DNA of 14,659 nt from DATLHO01 sp035539855 (GTDB lineage Bacteria; Bacteroidota; Ignavibacteria; OLB7). The translations under genes were made by a program, and so were the position numbers. Position 1 is the first letter of the stretch, and each line of letters starts with the position of its first letter. Below the pieces are notes generated by a model. It was not told where the DNA came from. It searched no databases and worked only from the letters and a program-made list of their open reading frames with translations. Below, one piece after another: positions 6,755 through 14,659 of this stretch. Where the stretch lies: positions 1-14,659 of the forward strand of contig DATLHO010000243.1 in the NCBI GenBank assembly GCA_035539855.1. Reading direction: 5' to 3'.

Positions 6755-7594
6755 CTACGCCTCCTTCTTGCGCAACAGATAGCCGGCCTCGAGCGCGACG
6801 ACGTCGCGCAGCACCGGCAGCGAGCGCACGATGTTCGCGCTGACCGGGTTGAGACCGAACTTCATCTTGTACACAGGTCGGATGAAGTAGAGCTTCTCGT
6901 CGATGATCGAGTAGCCCGCGTTCTTCGCGGCGCGCCGGAACTTCGTCGTCGTCATGCGGATGCGACGCAGCCGTCGGACCTCGACCTTGTCGGCAGGCCG
7001 GCCCGAGGCGATCATGCGCTCGAACACGCGCTCCGGAAGCAGGTGCATGAACGGCACTTTCGACGCCCAGTTGACGAGCGTCTGCTGGTGACCGCCGAAG
7101 GGCGAGTAGTAGGGAGGGAACGTGACGTAGAGAACGCCGTTGGGCTTGAGCACCTGGCGGATGTTGCGCAGGGCGACCTCGGCGTCATCGAGATGCTCGA
7201 TCACGTCGCGCAGAAGGGCCAGATCGAAGTGCTCGAGCCAGTCGCGGAACGGGGGCTGGTAGATGACGTCGTGGCTACTGTAGGTGATCTTCTGGCCGAG
7301 CAGATCGGCGATGATCCTCGCGTTCTCGAGCCGAGGCTCGGCGATGTCGGTGCCGACGAGCTCGCGCGCGCCGACCTCGCTCATCGCGCAGAGGTTGCCG
7401 CCCTCGGCGCACCCGATCTCGATGATCGACGCGTCGCGGACGGGGATCTTTCTGGACTCGAGAAAGGGGATGATGAACTCCTGGGCGAGTCCGAACATGT
7501 ATCCCCAGTAGTACTTCGCGGCGTCGCTCAGCGTCGTCGATGCCTCGACGAGGGCCTGCATCCCCTCACGGGTCGGCGTCTCGATCTTCTCCAT
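6755..7594 (-). CDS. Class I SAM-dependent methyltransferase
   Basis: The 279-residue protein has a class I methyltransferase core. Motif I is EIGCAEGGN (59-67), an acidic residue follows at the end of strand 2 (GTDIAE, Asp83), DVIEHLDD lies at 130-137, and LKPNGVLYVTFPPYYSP (149-165) is the typical post-motif strand. The C-terminal part is basic (VRRLRRIRMTTTKFRRAAKNAGY). The substrate is not evident; this form is frequent among genes for surface glycan or lipid modification, and a glycosyltransferase gene lies two genes upstream. The frame is open for 18 more codons to a TTG, but AAGAGGAA at 7605-7612 on this strand lies 10 bases from the ATG at 7594, which decides the start. The stop is only 3 bases from the stop of the convergent exonuclease fusion gene, and no terminator lies between them. 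Confidence 0.9.
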   Translation of the reverse strand: MEKIETPTREGMQALVEASTTLSDAAKYYWGYMFGLAQEFIIPFLESRKIPVRDASIIEIGCAEGGNLCAMSEVGARELVGTDIAEPRLENARIIADLLGQKITYSSHDVIYQPPFRDWLEHFDLALLRDVIEHLDDAEVALRNIRQVLKPNGVLYVTFPPYYSPFGGHQQTLVNWASKVPFMHLLPERVFERMIASGRPADKVEVRRLRRIRMTTTKFRRAAKNAGYSIIDEKLYFIRPVYKMKFGLNPVSANIVRSLPVLRDVVALEAGYLLRKKEA

Positions 7595-7683
7595 GCGTGG
7601 TCGGTTCCTCTTGTGCTCGTGCAGGGCAGACGAACCCGCACGGCGCAAAGTCTACGCCGCGCGGTCGCTCGTCGCGACGTCGG

Positions 7684-8466
7684 CTAGAATCGCCAGATCG
7701 CCGACAGTCCGAAGGTGATGAATCCGAGCGTGCGCTCGGCGGTGTTGAGCGTCGGCTCGGCGGTCAGAAGATCCCGCTGCGTCTCCGGATCGGTGTCCTT
7801 CATCCCGAGGTTGAGCGCGCCGTAGCCGATCGTGAAGTCCAGGAGCACCGGATCGAAGAAGTCGGCCTGCGTTCCCATGCGGATCACGGCGCCGATGCGC
7901 GTGCGCGCCTCGGTGTCCGGCGTGATGCTGCGCTCTGCGCCGATGAGCTCGCCGTTGTCGAGATAGAAGCGGCGCGAGGTCAGCGTCGTCGACGGAAAGT
8001 AGTTGAAGCGGCCCTCGGCGCTGAAGTACAGCGAGGCGACGGCCTTGTTGAAGAACGACGCGGTCACGCCCAGGCCGCCGGAGAACATGTTCGCGGTATA
8101 GTGCAGTCGGAGCTGCTGGACGCGACGGTTGTTGCTGGGAACCGCGAACGTGGTCTTGCCGTCGAACCAGTAGTACTCGGCGACGATCGGAAAGCGCAGC
8201 ACGCCCTCGGGATCGGGCACGACCTCGAGACCGAAGCGAATGCCGTTGTTCGCGCTCGAGAGTCCGCCGCCGAACGCCAGCATGACGTCGGTCCCCTGTG
8301 AGATCGGACGCCGCGCCTGGTTGTCGCCGTTGAAGAGCATCGTCTGGATGCCGAGCGAGGGACGGGTATCGAACTGTGCGGCGGAGGGCGCAGGGACCAG
8401 GGCGATGATCGCCGCGACGGCGAGGGTGACGCGCAGGGCGGAGCGCGTTAGGGGGGCACGGTTCAT
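7684..8466 (-). CDS. Predicted outer-membrane beta-barrel protein
   Basis: The 260-residue protein begins with a signal peptide (basic start, then VTLAVAAIIALVPAPSAA-Q, cleavage near residue 31). The remainder is rich in amphipathic beta strands: MLAFGGGLSS, GIRFGLEVVPD, FPIVAEYYWFDG, QLRLHYTANMFSGGLGVTASF, ASLYFSAEGRFNYF, TRIGAVIRMG and LLDFTIGYGALN. It ends in ITFGLSAIWRF; a terminal Phe preceded by alternating hydrophobics is the usual outer-membrane barrel C-terminus recognised by the Bam complex. No family or substrate can be named. Its ATG overlaps the TGA of the upstream glycosyltransferase gene (ATGA, 8463-8466), so translation is probably coupled. The methyltransferase gene follows 89 bases later with no visible terminator. 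Confidence 0.85.
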   Translation of the reverse strand: MNRAPLTRSALRVTLAVAAIIALVPAPSAAQFDTRPSLGIQTMLFNGDNQARRPISQGTDVMLAFGGGLSSANNGIRFGLEVVPDPEGVLRFPIVAEYYWFDGKTTFAVPSNNRRVQQLRLHYTANMFSGGLGVTASFFNKAVASLYFSAEGRFNYFPSTTLTSRRFYLDNGELIGAERSITPDTEARTRIGAVIRMGTQADFFDPVLLDFTIGYGALNLGMKDTDPETQRDLLTAEPTLNTAERTLGFITFGLSAIWRF

Positions 8467-9464
8467 CCGAGTGTCTCGCGAATTGAATACTGTTCGTTGC
8501 TCAGGGAGTTCTTCGCGATCATCTCCCCGATGAGTCCGATCGAAACCAGCTGCACGCCGACGATGATCAGCAGCACGCCGAGGAGCGCGAGCGGTCGATT
8601 CGTCAGGGAGGTGCGGCCGAGAAACCACTCGACGGTCAGCCACCCGTCGATGAGAAGGCCGACGATCGCCACGAGGACGCCGACGGTGCCGAAGACATGC
8701 AGCGGCCGTTGCGCGTATTTCGTCGTCAGCACGAGCGTCAGCAGATCGAGGAAGCCCTTGACGAAGCGCTCCATGCCGAACTTCGACACGCCGTGCACGC
8801 GCGGATGATGCTGCACCGGCAGCTCGGTGACGCGAAAGCCCTGCCAGTGCGCCTGGGCTGGCAGGTACCGATGCATCTCGCCGTAGACGCTCAGGTGCGG
8901 CAACACCTCGCTGCAGTAACCCTTGAGTCCGCAGTTGAAGTCGTGGATGTCGAGGCCGGTGACCGTCTGCACGACCTTGTTGAAGAGCTTCGACGGCATC
9001 GTCTTGTGCCACGGGTCGTGACGCTTGCGCTTCCAGCCCGAGACCAGATCGTAGCCGCCGCGCAGCATCTCGAGCATCGCCGGCAGCTCGGCCGGGTCGT
9101 CCTGGAGGTCGGCGTCCATCGTGAAGACGAACTCCCCGCGAGACCGCGCGAAGCCGACCGACAGGGCAGCGGACTTGCCGTAGTTCGTCCGGAAGCGGAT
9201 CGCGCCGAAGCGCGCGTCGCGCGCGTGAAGCTCGCGCAGCACCTCGTAGGAGCCGTCGGTCGAGCCGTCGTCGATGAAGAGCACCTCCCACGCCTCGCCG
9301 GCCATCTGCCGGAGCACGGGCGCGAGGCGGTCGGCGAGCTCACGCAACGAGGCCTCCTCGTTGAGCAGAGGAATGACGACGCTGATCATCGGGCGGGCTT
9401 CCGGGGACACGAGAGTCGCGGTATCAGGCGAGGACACGGTCGATCGGAGGGTGCGGTTATCCAT
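8463..9464 (-). CDS. Polyprenol-phosphate glycosyltransferase, GT2 family (GtrB/ArnC/DPM1-like)
   Basis: The 333-residue protein probably transfers a sugar from a nucleotide donor to a polyprenyl phosphate on the inner membrane. The GT-A domain starts at about 26 with MISVVIPLLNEEASL. It shows IDDGSTDGS (64-72), the metal-binding DAD (117-119) followed by QDDP, and HHPRVHGVSKFG (219-230), the Arg...SKF segment of DPM1/GtrB relatives. Two membrane helices at about 255-282 and 291-316 complete the GtrB-like layout. Sugar and acceptor are not visible from sequence. Possible starts are ATGs at 9470, 9464 and 9389. The 25 codons before 9389 have coding-like third positions, and a promoter at 9473-9501 would start transcription at about 9464-9467, so 9464 is chosen. 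The gene overlaps the outer-membrane protein gene by ATGA. Confidence 0.92.
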   Translation of the reverse strand: MDNRTLRSTVSSPDTATLVSPEARPMISVVIPLLNEEASLRELADRLAPVLRQMAGEAWEVLFIDDGSTDGSYEVLRELHARDARFGAIRFRTNYGKSAALSVGFARSRGEFVFTMDADLQDDPAELPAMLEMLRGGYDLVSGWKRKRHDPWHKTMPSKLFNKVVQTVTGLDIHDFNCGLKGYCSEVLPHLSVYGEMHRYLPAQAHWQGFRVTELPVQHHPRVHGVSKFGMERFVKGFLDLLTLVLTTKYAQRPLHVFGTVGVLVAIVGLLIDGWLTVEWFLGRTSLTNRPLALLGVLLIIVGVQLVSIGLIGEMIAKNSLSNEQYSIRETLG

Positions 9465-9472
9465 GAACATCG

Positions 9473-9501
9473 AAGATAACGCAGGCACCGGGGCAAAACA
9501 A
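9473..9501 (-). promoter_or_regulatory. Candidate promoter of the glycosyltransferase gene (leaderless)
   Basis: Read on the minus strand, TTGTTT (9501-9496) and TATCTT (9478-9473) are separated by exactly 17 bases, a good -35/-10 pair. The expected transcription start, 6-8 bases beyond the -10, falls at about 9464-9467, at or just before the ATG at 9464. The mRNA would then be leaderless or nearly so, which fits the absence of a Shine-Dalgarno. Confidence 0.5.
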
Positions 9502-9559
9502 CGCGACGCCGCGCCCGCTCGCATGCTGCAACAGACCGCATCAAGCGATCGTCGAAGCG

Positions 9560-9567
9560 TATCTTTG
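9560..9567 (+). promoter_or_regulatory. Candidate -10/-7 box of the htrA-lptB operon
   Basis: TATCTTTG, identical to the box before tRNA-Pro, lies 69 bases before the GTG of the HtrA-like gene in the divergent intergenic region. It predicts a start near 9573 and a leader of about 64 bases. No good -35 partner is visible. Apart from this box and the divergent promoter I see nothing further in 9465-9636. Confidence 0.42.
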
Positions 9568-9636
9568 AGTTCCTCCTCGACGTCGTGACGACCTCGGGAG
9601 ATCTTCGAGTCACTTTCCAACCATCGAACGACCGGC

Positions 9637-10826
9637 GTGAACGCTCGCATCCTTCCGGCTCTCCTCATCGGTCTGATCGCCTCCGCATGCACCGCGCAGC
9701 AGGACGGCAATGCCCTCACCGACAACGCCCCGTCGAACGGCGCACGCGCCGGACGGGTCGCGCTCAACGAGCGGCTCAATGACGACATCACCAACTCGCG
9801 CCGCACCGGCATCACGCGTGCAGTCGAGATCGCCTCGCCGGCGATCGTCGGCATCAACGTCACCGAGATCCGCAGCTACACCGATCCGCTCGACGACATG
9901 TTCAACGACCCGTTCTTCGAGCGGTACTTCGGACGTCGACATCCGCGGACGTATCGCCAGGAGGTGCGCGGGCTCGGCTCGGGATTCCTCATCAGCGCCG
10001 ACGGCTACATCATCACCAACGACCACGTCGCAGGTCGCGCCTCGAAGATCGTCGTGACGACGATGGGAGGCCGGCAGTACGAGGCGAAGATCATCGGATC
10101 CGATCCGACGACCGATGTCGCGCTGCTGAAGATCGACGGTGAGAAGCTTCCGTACCTGAAGCTCGGTCGCTCCAACGACGTGATGGTCGGCGAGTGGGTG
10201 ATCGCACTCGGCAACCCGTTCGGATTATTCGACATCAATTCGAAGCCGACTGTCACAGTCGGCGTCGTCTCGAACACCGACGTCGATCTCAGTCCGCAGG
10301 ACAACCGTGTCTACCGCGGTATGATCCAGACCGACGCGGCGATCTCCTCGGGGAACTCCGGCGGACCGCTGCTCAACGCGCTCGGTGAGGTCATCGGCAT
10401 GAACACGGTGATCTATTCGACCGCGCAGGGCAGCGCCGGTGCGGGCTCGATCGGAATCGGCTTCGCGGTCCCGGTCGATCGCGTCAAGACCGTCACCGAC
10501 GAGCTGCGCAAGGCCGGCGGCATCGATCGCGACTTCTGGACCGGCATGCAGGTGCAGCAGCTCGACGCCAGGCTCGCCCGCTATCTCGGCCTGACCAACG
10601 ACTCCGGTGTCGTCGTCGTCGAGATCATCCAGAACTCGCCGGCGCACAAGGCGGGCCTGCAGCCGGGCGACGTCATCACGAGCATCAACGGCGAGCCGAT
10701 CCGCAACGACGACGACGCGTTCATGGCGATCGCCGAGTCGCGCGTCGGCGCGACGCTCGCGCTCACGATCACCCGCAACGGCGCATCGCGCGACCTGAGC
10801 CTCACCCTCGAACGCCGGCCACGCCG

Positions 10827-10830
<4 letters not shown>
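9637..10830 (+). CDS. HtrA/Deg-type serine protease, probable lipoprotein with one PDZ domain
   Basis: The 397-residue protein is an envelope protease/chaperone of the HtrA (DegP/DegS) family that degrades misfolded exported proteins. The N-terminus (MNARILPALLIGLIASAC) ends in a plausible lipobox with Cys18, so a lipid anchor is likely; the lipobox -3 position is Ala, slightly atypical. A linker (20-60) precedes the trypsin-like domain with the catalytic triad His130 (TNDHV), Asp160 (TTDVALLKI) and Ser241 (GNSGGPL). One PDZ domain follows at about 300-390, with GLQPGDVITSINGEPI near its start. DegP has two PDZ domains and DegS one, so the layout is DegS-like, but no anti-sigma partner is visible here and its job could be general quality control. 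The start is GTG; no upstream ATG fits and no Shine-Dalgarno is seen. Its TGA overlaps the lptB ATG (ATGA). Confidence 0.93.
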
Positions 10831-11653
<823 letters not shown>

Positions 11654-11657
<4 letters not shown>

Positions 11658-12634
11658 GGCTGTCTGCGAGCTCCGTCATCCTGGTCGCTCTCGTGGGCGT
11701 CGTCGCCTGCGGCAACGGAGCAGGCGACGCCGCACAGCGATCGCCGGCCGTCAAGCCGGCGCGCACCCTCATCGAAGCACACACGACGGTCGCGGATACG
11801 TCGGCGGCTCCGAAGGACACTTTTTGGGTCGGCCGCAGCGGCGGCTACGCCATCGAGTGGACGTGGCGCGACATCGTCGTCGACAACGCCGCCGGGGAGC
11901 GGGTTCTGTCGATCCGCTCCGCACTCGACCGAGCCAGTGCCGACGCCGGCACTCCGGTCGAATCGGACGACGTCGCCGACACGGCCTATGGGGCCTGCAC
12001 TCTCGAGTACCATCTTCAGCTTCGATCGGTGGTAGGGTCCATCGTGAGCCTCGAGCGGCTGCAGTACCTCTCGTGCCGCGGCGCCGCGCACCCGAGCGTG
12101 CACACGAGCTACGTGGCGCTCGATCTCGCGCGCACCGAGCGCGAGGGAATCGTTCCCGGTGACGGCGAGGATGGGATCGGGCGCGAGGTCTCGCTGACCG
12201 ATCTGTTCCCGGACGAGCAGGTGCTCGCCGCGCTGCTCGGCGACCGTCTGGTGCAGCGACGCATCGAGGAGATTCGCGGCAAGACGATCCGCCCGCGCAC
12301 GACCGCGGAACTGGTCGCGCTGATCGAGGGAGGCTCCGAGTGCGAATACGCCTTCGAGAGCGACATGCTCCGCAGCTTCGCGTTCCATCACGTCGAAGGC
12401 GATCGCGTCGCGGTGCGCATCGGGCTGTCGCACGGCTGCGAGGCCGCACGGGGTCGGCTGACGCAGATTGGGATTCTTCTTCCGATCCCGCCGGCGCTCC
12501 GAACGGCGCTCGAGGCGGCATCGCGAGGAACGGAAGGGATGCTCATGCGTGAGGCCTCAAAGAACCTGGACGGCGCGGTTACGCTCTTCGCGTATCGCTA
12601 TCGCATCGACGAAGACGATCAGGAGACACCGTGA
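11654..12634 (+). CDS. Lipoprotein of unknown function, possibly RsiV/DUF3298-like
   Basis: The 326-residue product has a signal peptide and lipobox VVAC with Cys19, so it is probably a membrane-anchored lipoprotein facing the periplasm. The mature part contains four cysteines (115, 141, 230, 262), which could form disulfides. The segments SCRGAAHPSVHTSYVALDL (140-158) and VSLTDLF (179-185), followed by a beta-rich C-terminal half (AFHHVEGDRVAVRIGLS, 243-259), recall the DUF3298 fold found in RsiV-like proteins; this resemblance is weak and from memory. No sigma factor is adjacent, so a regulatory role is not supported. GAGGG at 11643-11647 is a good Shine-Dalgarno 6 bases before the ATG. The gene overlaps lptB upstream (ATGA) and the MogA gene downstream (GTGA). 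Confidence 0.85.
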
Positions 12635-13158
12635 GCCATTCCGTTGCCGTGATCACCGTCAGCGACCGCTCGGCGAAAGGGGAGCGCGACGACCTGTCCG
12701 GTCCCGCCATCGAGGCGATGCTCGACAGGACGCACTTCTCGGTCGACCGTCGCGAGACCGTCGCCGACGAGCGCGAGACGATCGCGGCGCTTCTGCGCAC
12801 CTGCGTCGACGCGTCGATCGGTCTCGTGCTGACGACGGGCGGCACCGGCTTCGCGCAGCGCGACGTCACGCCCGAGGCCACGCTCGACGTCATCGAGCGA
12901 CGTGCCGACGGGCTGGTCGAGGCGATGCGATCGCGCTCGCTGGAGCACACGCGCTTTGCGATGCTCTCGCGCGCGGTGGCCGGCATCGCGGGCCGCACGC
13001 TCATCGTGAACCTGCCCGGCTCGCCGAAGGCCGTCGGCGAGTGTCTCGAGGTGATCCTCCCGGTGCTGCCGCACGCGCTGCGGCTCCTGCGCTCCGACGA
13101 GGTCACCGCCGACGCCGAGCATCGCGACGAGCAGCGGCCGACGGCCGATGCTCACTAA
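12631..13158 (+). CDS. MogA/MoaB-family molybdenum cofactor biosynthesis protein
   Basis: Proteins of this family adenylylate molybdopterin before metal insertion (MogA activity). The 175-residue protein shows ITVSDRSAKGERDDLSG (8-24), the substrate-binding TTGGTG (68-73), RDVTPEAT (77-84) and NLPGSPKA (127-134), all diagnostic. The length suits the short MoaB/Mog form; the last 20 residues are a charged, probably disordered tail. The start is GTG, preceded at the right distance by AGGAG (12621-12625), and it overlaps the previous stop as GTGA. No other molybdenum-cofactor genes are in the window, so its place in an envelope operon may be historical rather than functional. MogA and MoaB cannot be told apart here with confidence. 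Confidence 0.93.
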   Translation: MSHSVAVITVSDRSAKGERDDLSGPAIEAMLDRTHFSVDRRETVADERETIAALLRTCVDASIGLVLTTGGTGFAQRDVTPEATLDVIERRADGLVEAMRSRSLEHTRFAMLSRAVAGIAGRTLIVNLPGSPKAVGECLEVILPVLPHALRLLRSDEVTADAEHRDEQRPTADAH

Positions 13159-13201
13159 CTGTCCCAGAGCAATCCGCAATCCGATAACCCGCAATTCCAC
13201 G

Positions 13202-14659
13202 ATGCTTCGCATTTACAGCACGCTGACGCGCACCAAGGAAGAGTTTAAGCCGCTCGACGCGGACCTCGTCCGCATGTACGTCTGCGGTCCGACGGTCTAC
13301 AGCCACTCGCACATCGGACATGCGAAGAGCTACGTCTCGTTCGACACGATCCGCCGGCACCTGATGTACCGCTACGGTCGCGAGCACGTGCGCTACGTCA
13401 TGAACATCACCGATGTCGGCCACCTTGCCGGCAACTCCGACGATGGCGACGATCCGATGGAGGTGCAGGCGAAGCGTGAGAACCGCTCGCCGTTCGAGAT
13501 TGCGGCCGCCTACGAGCAGAGCTTCTGGGAGGACATGACGCGACTGAACGTCCTGCAGCCGGATCACACGCCGCACGCGACCGACTTCATCCGCCAGCAG
13601 ATCGAGATGGTCGAGCTGTTGATCGCGAAGGGGTTGGCGTACGAGGTGAACGGCTCGGTGTATTTCGACGTCGCCGCCTACGGAGTGCGTCCGGGCAACG
13701 AGGATTTCGTGCCCTACGGCGGACTGTCCAACCGACAGGCCGACGACCAGCTCTCCGGCGGGCGCATCGCCGAGAATCCCGAGAAGCGCGCGCCGCAGGA
13801 CTTCGCGCTGTGGAAGCGTGCCGATGCGGAGCACTTCATGCAGTGGTACTCGCCGTGGGGCTGGGGATTCCCCGGCTGGCACCTCGAGTGCTCGGTGATG
13901 TCGCAGTTCTACCTCGGCGCGACCTTCGACATCCACGGCGGCGGCCTCGACAACCAGTTCCCGCATCACGAGTGCGAGATCGCGCAGAGCCAGGCCGCGA
14001 ACGACCGTCCGTTCGCGCGCTACTGGATGCACAACAACCTCGTGACGACGAGCGGCAAGAAGATGGGCAAGTCGCTCGGCAACGCGCGCAACCTCAAGGA
14101 GTTCATCGAGGAGTTCGATCCGCTGGCGGTGCGTTACTTCATCCTGCAGAGCCACTACCGCTCGCCGCTCGAGTTCGACCTCGAGGCGATCGCGGCTGCG
14201 CAGACCGGGCTGAACCGCCTTCGCAACACGATCGGCCGTCTCCTCGAGATAGCGCCGCAGAACGGCCACGAAGGCGCCGCCGAGGTCCCCGCGTTCGTCG
14301 CCAGCGTCCTCGAGGCGATGGACGACGACTTCAACACGCCGCTCGCCATGGGCGCCCTCGCCGAAGGCGTAAGCGAGATCAACCGGCTGCTCGCCGAGGG
14401 CACGCCCCAGCCGTCGGTCGTGCGGGCGTACGTCGACGCGATCGCGCTCGTCGATTCGATCCTCGGTCTCGACCTGCTGCAGGGTACGCGCACCGATTCC
14501 GGCGCGCTCACCGGCGAGCTCGTCGACGTGCTGATCGAGCTGCGCAAGGAGGCACGCGCGCGCAAGGACTTCGCGACCGGCGATGCCATCCGCGATCGTC
14601 TCAAGGAGATCGGAGTCGTGCTGGAGGATACGAAGGAGGGGACGCGATGGACGCTGGCG
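13202..14659 (+). CDS. cysS: Cysteinyl-tRNA synthetase (3' end cut by window)
   Basis: This class I aminoacyl-tRNA synthetase charges tRNA-Cys. The 486 codons in the window show CGPTVYSHSHIGH (28-40, with the HIGH motif at 37-40), the zinc ligands Cys28, Cys230, His255 and Glu259 (same spacing as E. coli Cys28, Cys209, His234, Glu238), and the KMSKS loop as KMGKS (287-291). The last residues, EDTKEGTRWTLA, correspond to the usual C-terminus, so only a few codons are missing. The segment after NITDVGHL and the NGSVYFDV region resemble Bacteroidota enzymes. The gene starts 43 bases after the MogA stop; no Shine-Dalgarno, terminator or promoter is obvious in that gap, so it may be read from the upstream operon. 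Confidence 0.97.
   Translation, partial: MLRIYSTLTRTKEEFKPLDADLVRMYVCGPTVYSHSHIGHAKSYVSFDTIRRHLMYRYGREHVRYVMNITDVGHLAGNSDDGDDPMEVQAKRENRSPFEIAAAYEQSFWEDMTRLNVLQPDHTPHATDFIRQQIEMVELLIAKGLAYEVNGSVYFDVAAYGVRPGNEDFVPYGGLSNRQADDQLSGGRIAENPEKRAPQDFALWKRADAEHFMQWYSPWGWGFPGWHLECSVMSQFYLGATFDIHGGGLDNQFPHHECEIAQSQAANDRPFARYWMHNNLVTTSGKKMGKSLGNARNLKEFIEEFDPLAVRYFILQSHYRSPLEFDLEAIAAAQTGLNRLRNTIGRLLEIAPQNGHEGAAEVPAFVASVLEAMDDDFNTPLAMGALAEGVSEINRLLAEGTPQPSVVRAYVDAIALVDSILGLDLLQGTRTDSGALTGELVDVLIELRKEARARKDFATGDAIRDRLKEIGVVLEDTKEGTRWTLA

Noticed and set aside
7595..7648. TTG-started extension of the methyltransferase
   Set aside because: An ATG at 7594 has a well placed AAGAGGAA; the extension is Arg/His-rich and not family-like.
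13169..13198. GCAATCC tandem pair (13169-13182) and a third similar copy at 13191-13198 before cysS
   Set aside because: Only 7-8 bases each, in a 43-base gap; no sign of a T-box, riboswitch or mobile-element end.
13103..14269. 388-codon minus-strand open frame opposite cysS
   Set aside because: cysS on the plus strand has all catalytic and zinc motifs; the antisense frame is a codon-bias shadow. The same applies to the 342-codon frame at 10581-11609 opposite lptB.

Overview
The window is a G+C-rich, gene-dense chromosomal stretch of ordinary bacterial housekeeping and cell-envelope genes. There is no phage, plasmid, insertion sequence or CRISPR array, and no gap between genes longer than about 170 bases. 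A diderm bacterium is indicated by an LPS-export ATPase (LptB), two or three secreted or outer-membrane-like proteins (one ending in a terminal Phe) and lipobox-bearing proteins. The cysteinyl-tRNA synthetase resembles the Bacteroidota type (insertion after ITDVGHL, KMGKS loop), and several genes are preceded by TATCTTT(G) boxes similar to the TAnnTTTG element of Bacteroidota promoters. My best guess is a high-G+C member of the FCB group, perhaps Gemmatimonadota; this is inference.

Layout. Positions 104-3758 (+) hold larC (nickel-pincer cofactor chelatase with a very long His-rich insert), a DUF1361 membrane protein and a UDP-glucose 6-dehydrogenase, tightly spaced. Positions 3866-4273 (+) hold a small MerR-type regulator, followed by a tRNA-Pro(GGG) and a strong intrinsic terminator. 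Positions 4438-6751 (+) hold a small secreted protein and a DnaQ-like exonuclease fused to a UvrC/Cho-like GIY-YIG nuclease. Positions 6755-9464 (-) hold a class I methyltransferase, a predicted outer-membrane protein and a polyprenol-phosphate-type glycosyltransferase. A divergent intergenic region of about 170 bases carries promoters for both directions. Positions 9637-13158 (+) are a compact operon in which every junction is a 4-base ATGA or GTGA overlap: HtrA-like protease, lptB, a lipoprotein and a MogA/MoaB protein. It is followed by cysS (13202 to the window end, nearly complete).

How the genes fit together. Much of the window serves the envelope: UDP-glucuronate supply (ugd), membrane-linked glycosyl transfer, LPS export, a periplasmic quality-control protease and outer-membrane proteins. 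LarC and MogA are cofactor-biosynthesis genes whose usual partners (larA/B/E, other moa/moe genes) are not in the window. I see no obviously new multi-gene system. The points most worth a second look are the His-rich, tandem-repeat-encoded insert in LarC, the loss of a catalytic Asp in the UDP-glucose dehydrogenase, the exonuclease/GIY-YIG fusion, the shared TATCTTT promoter box and the probable leaderless glycosyltransferase mRNA.
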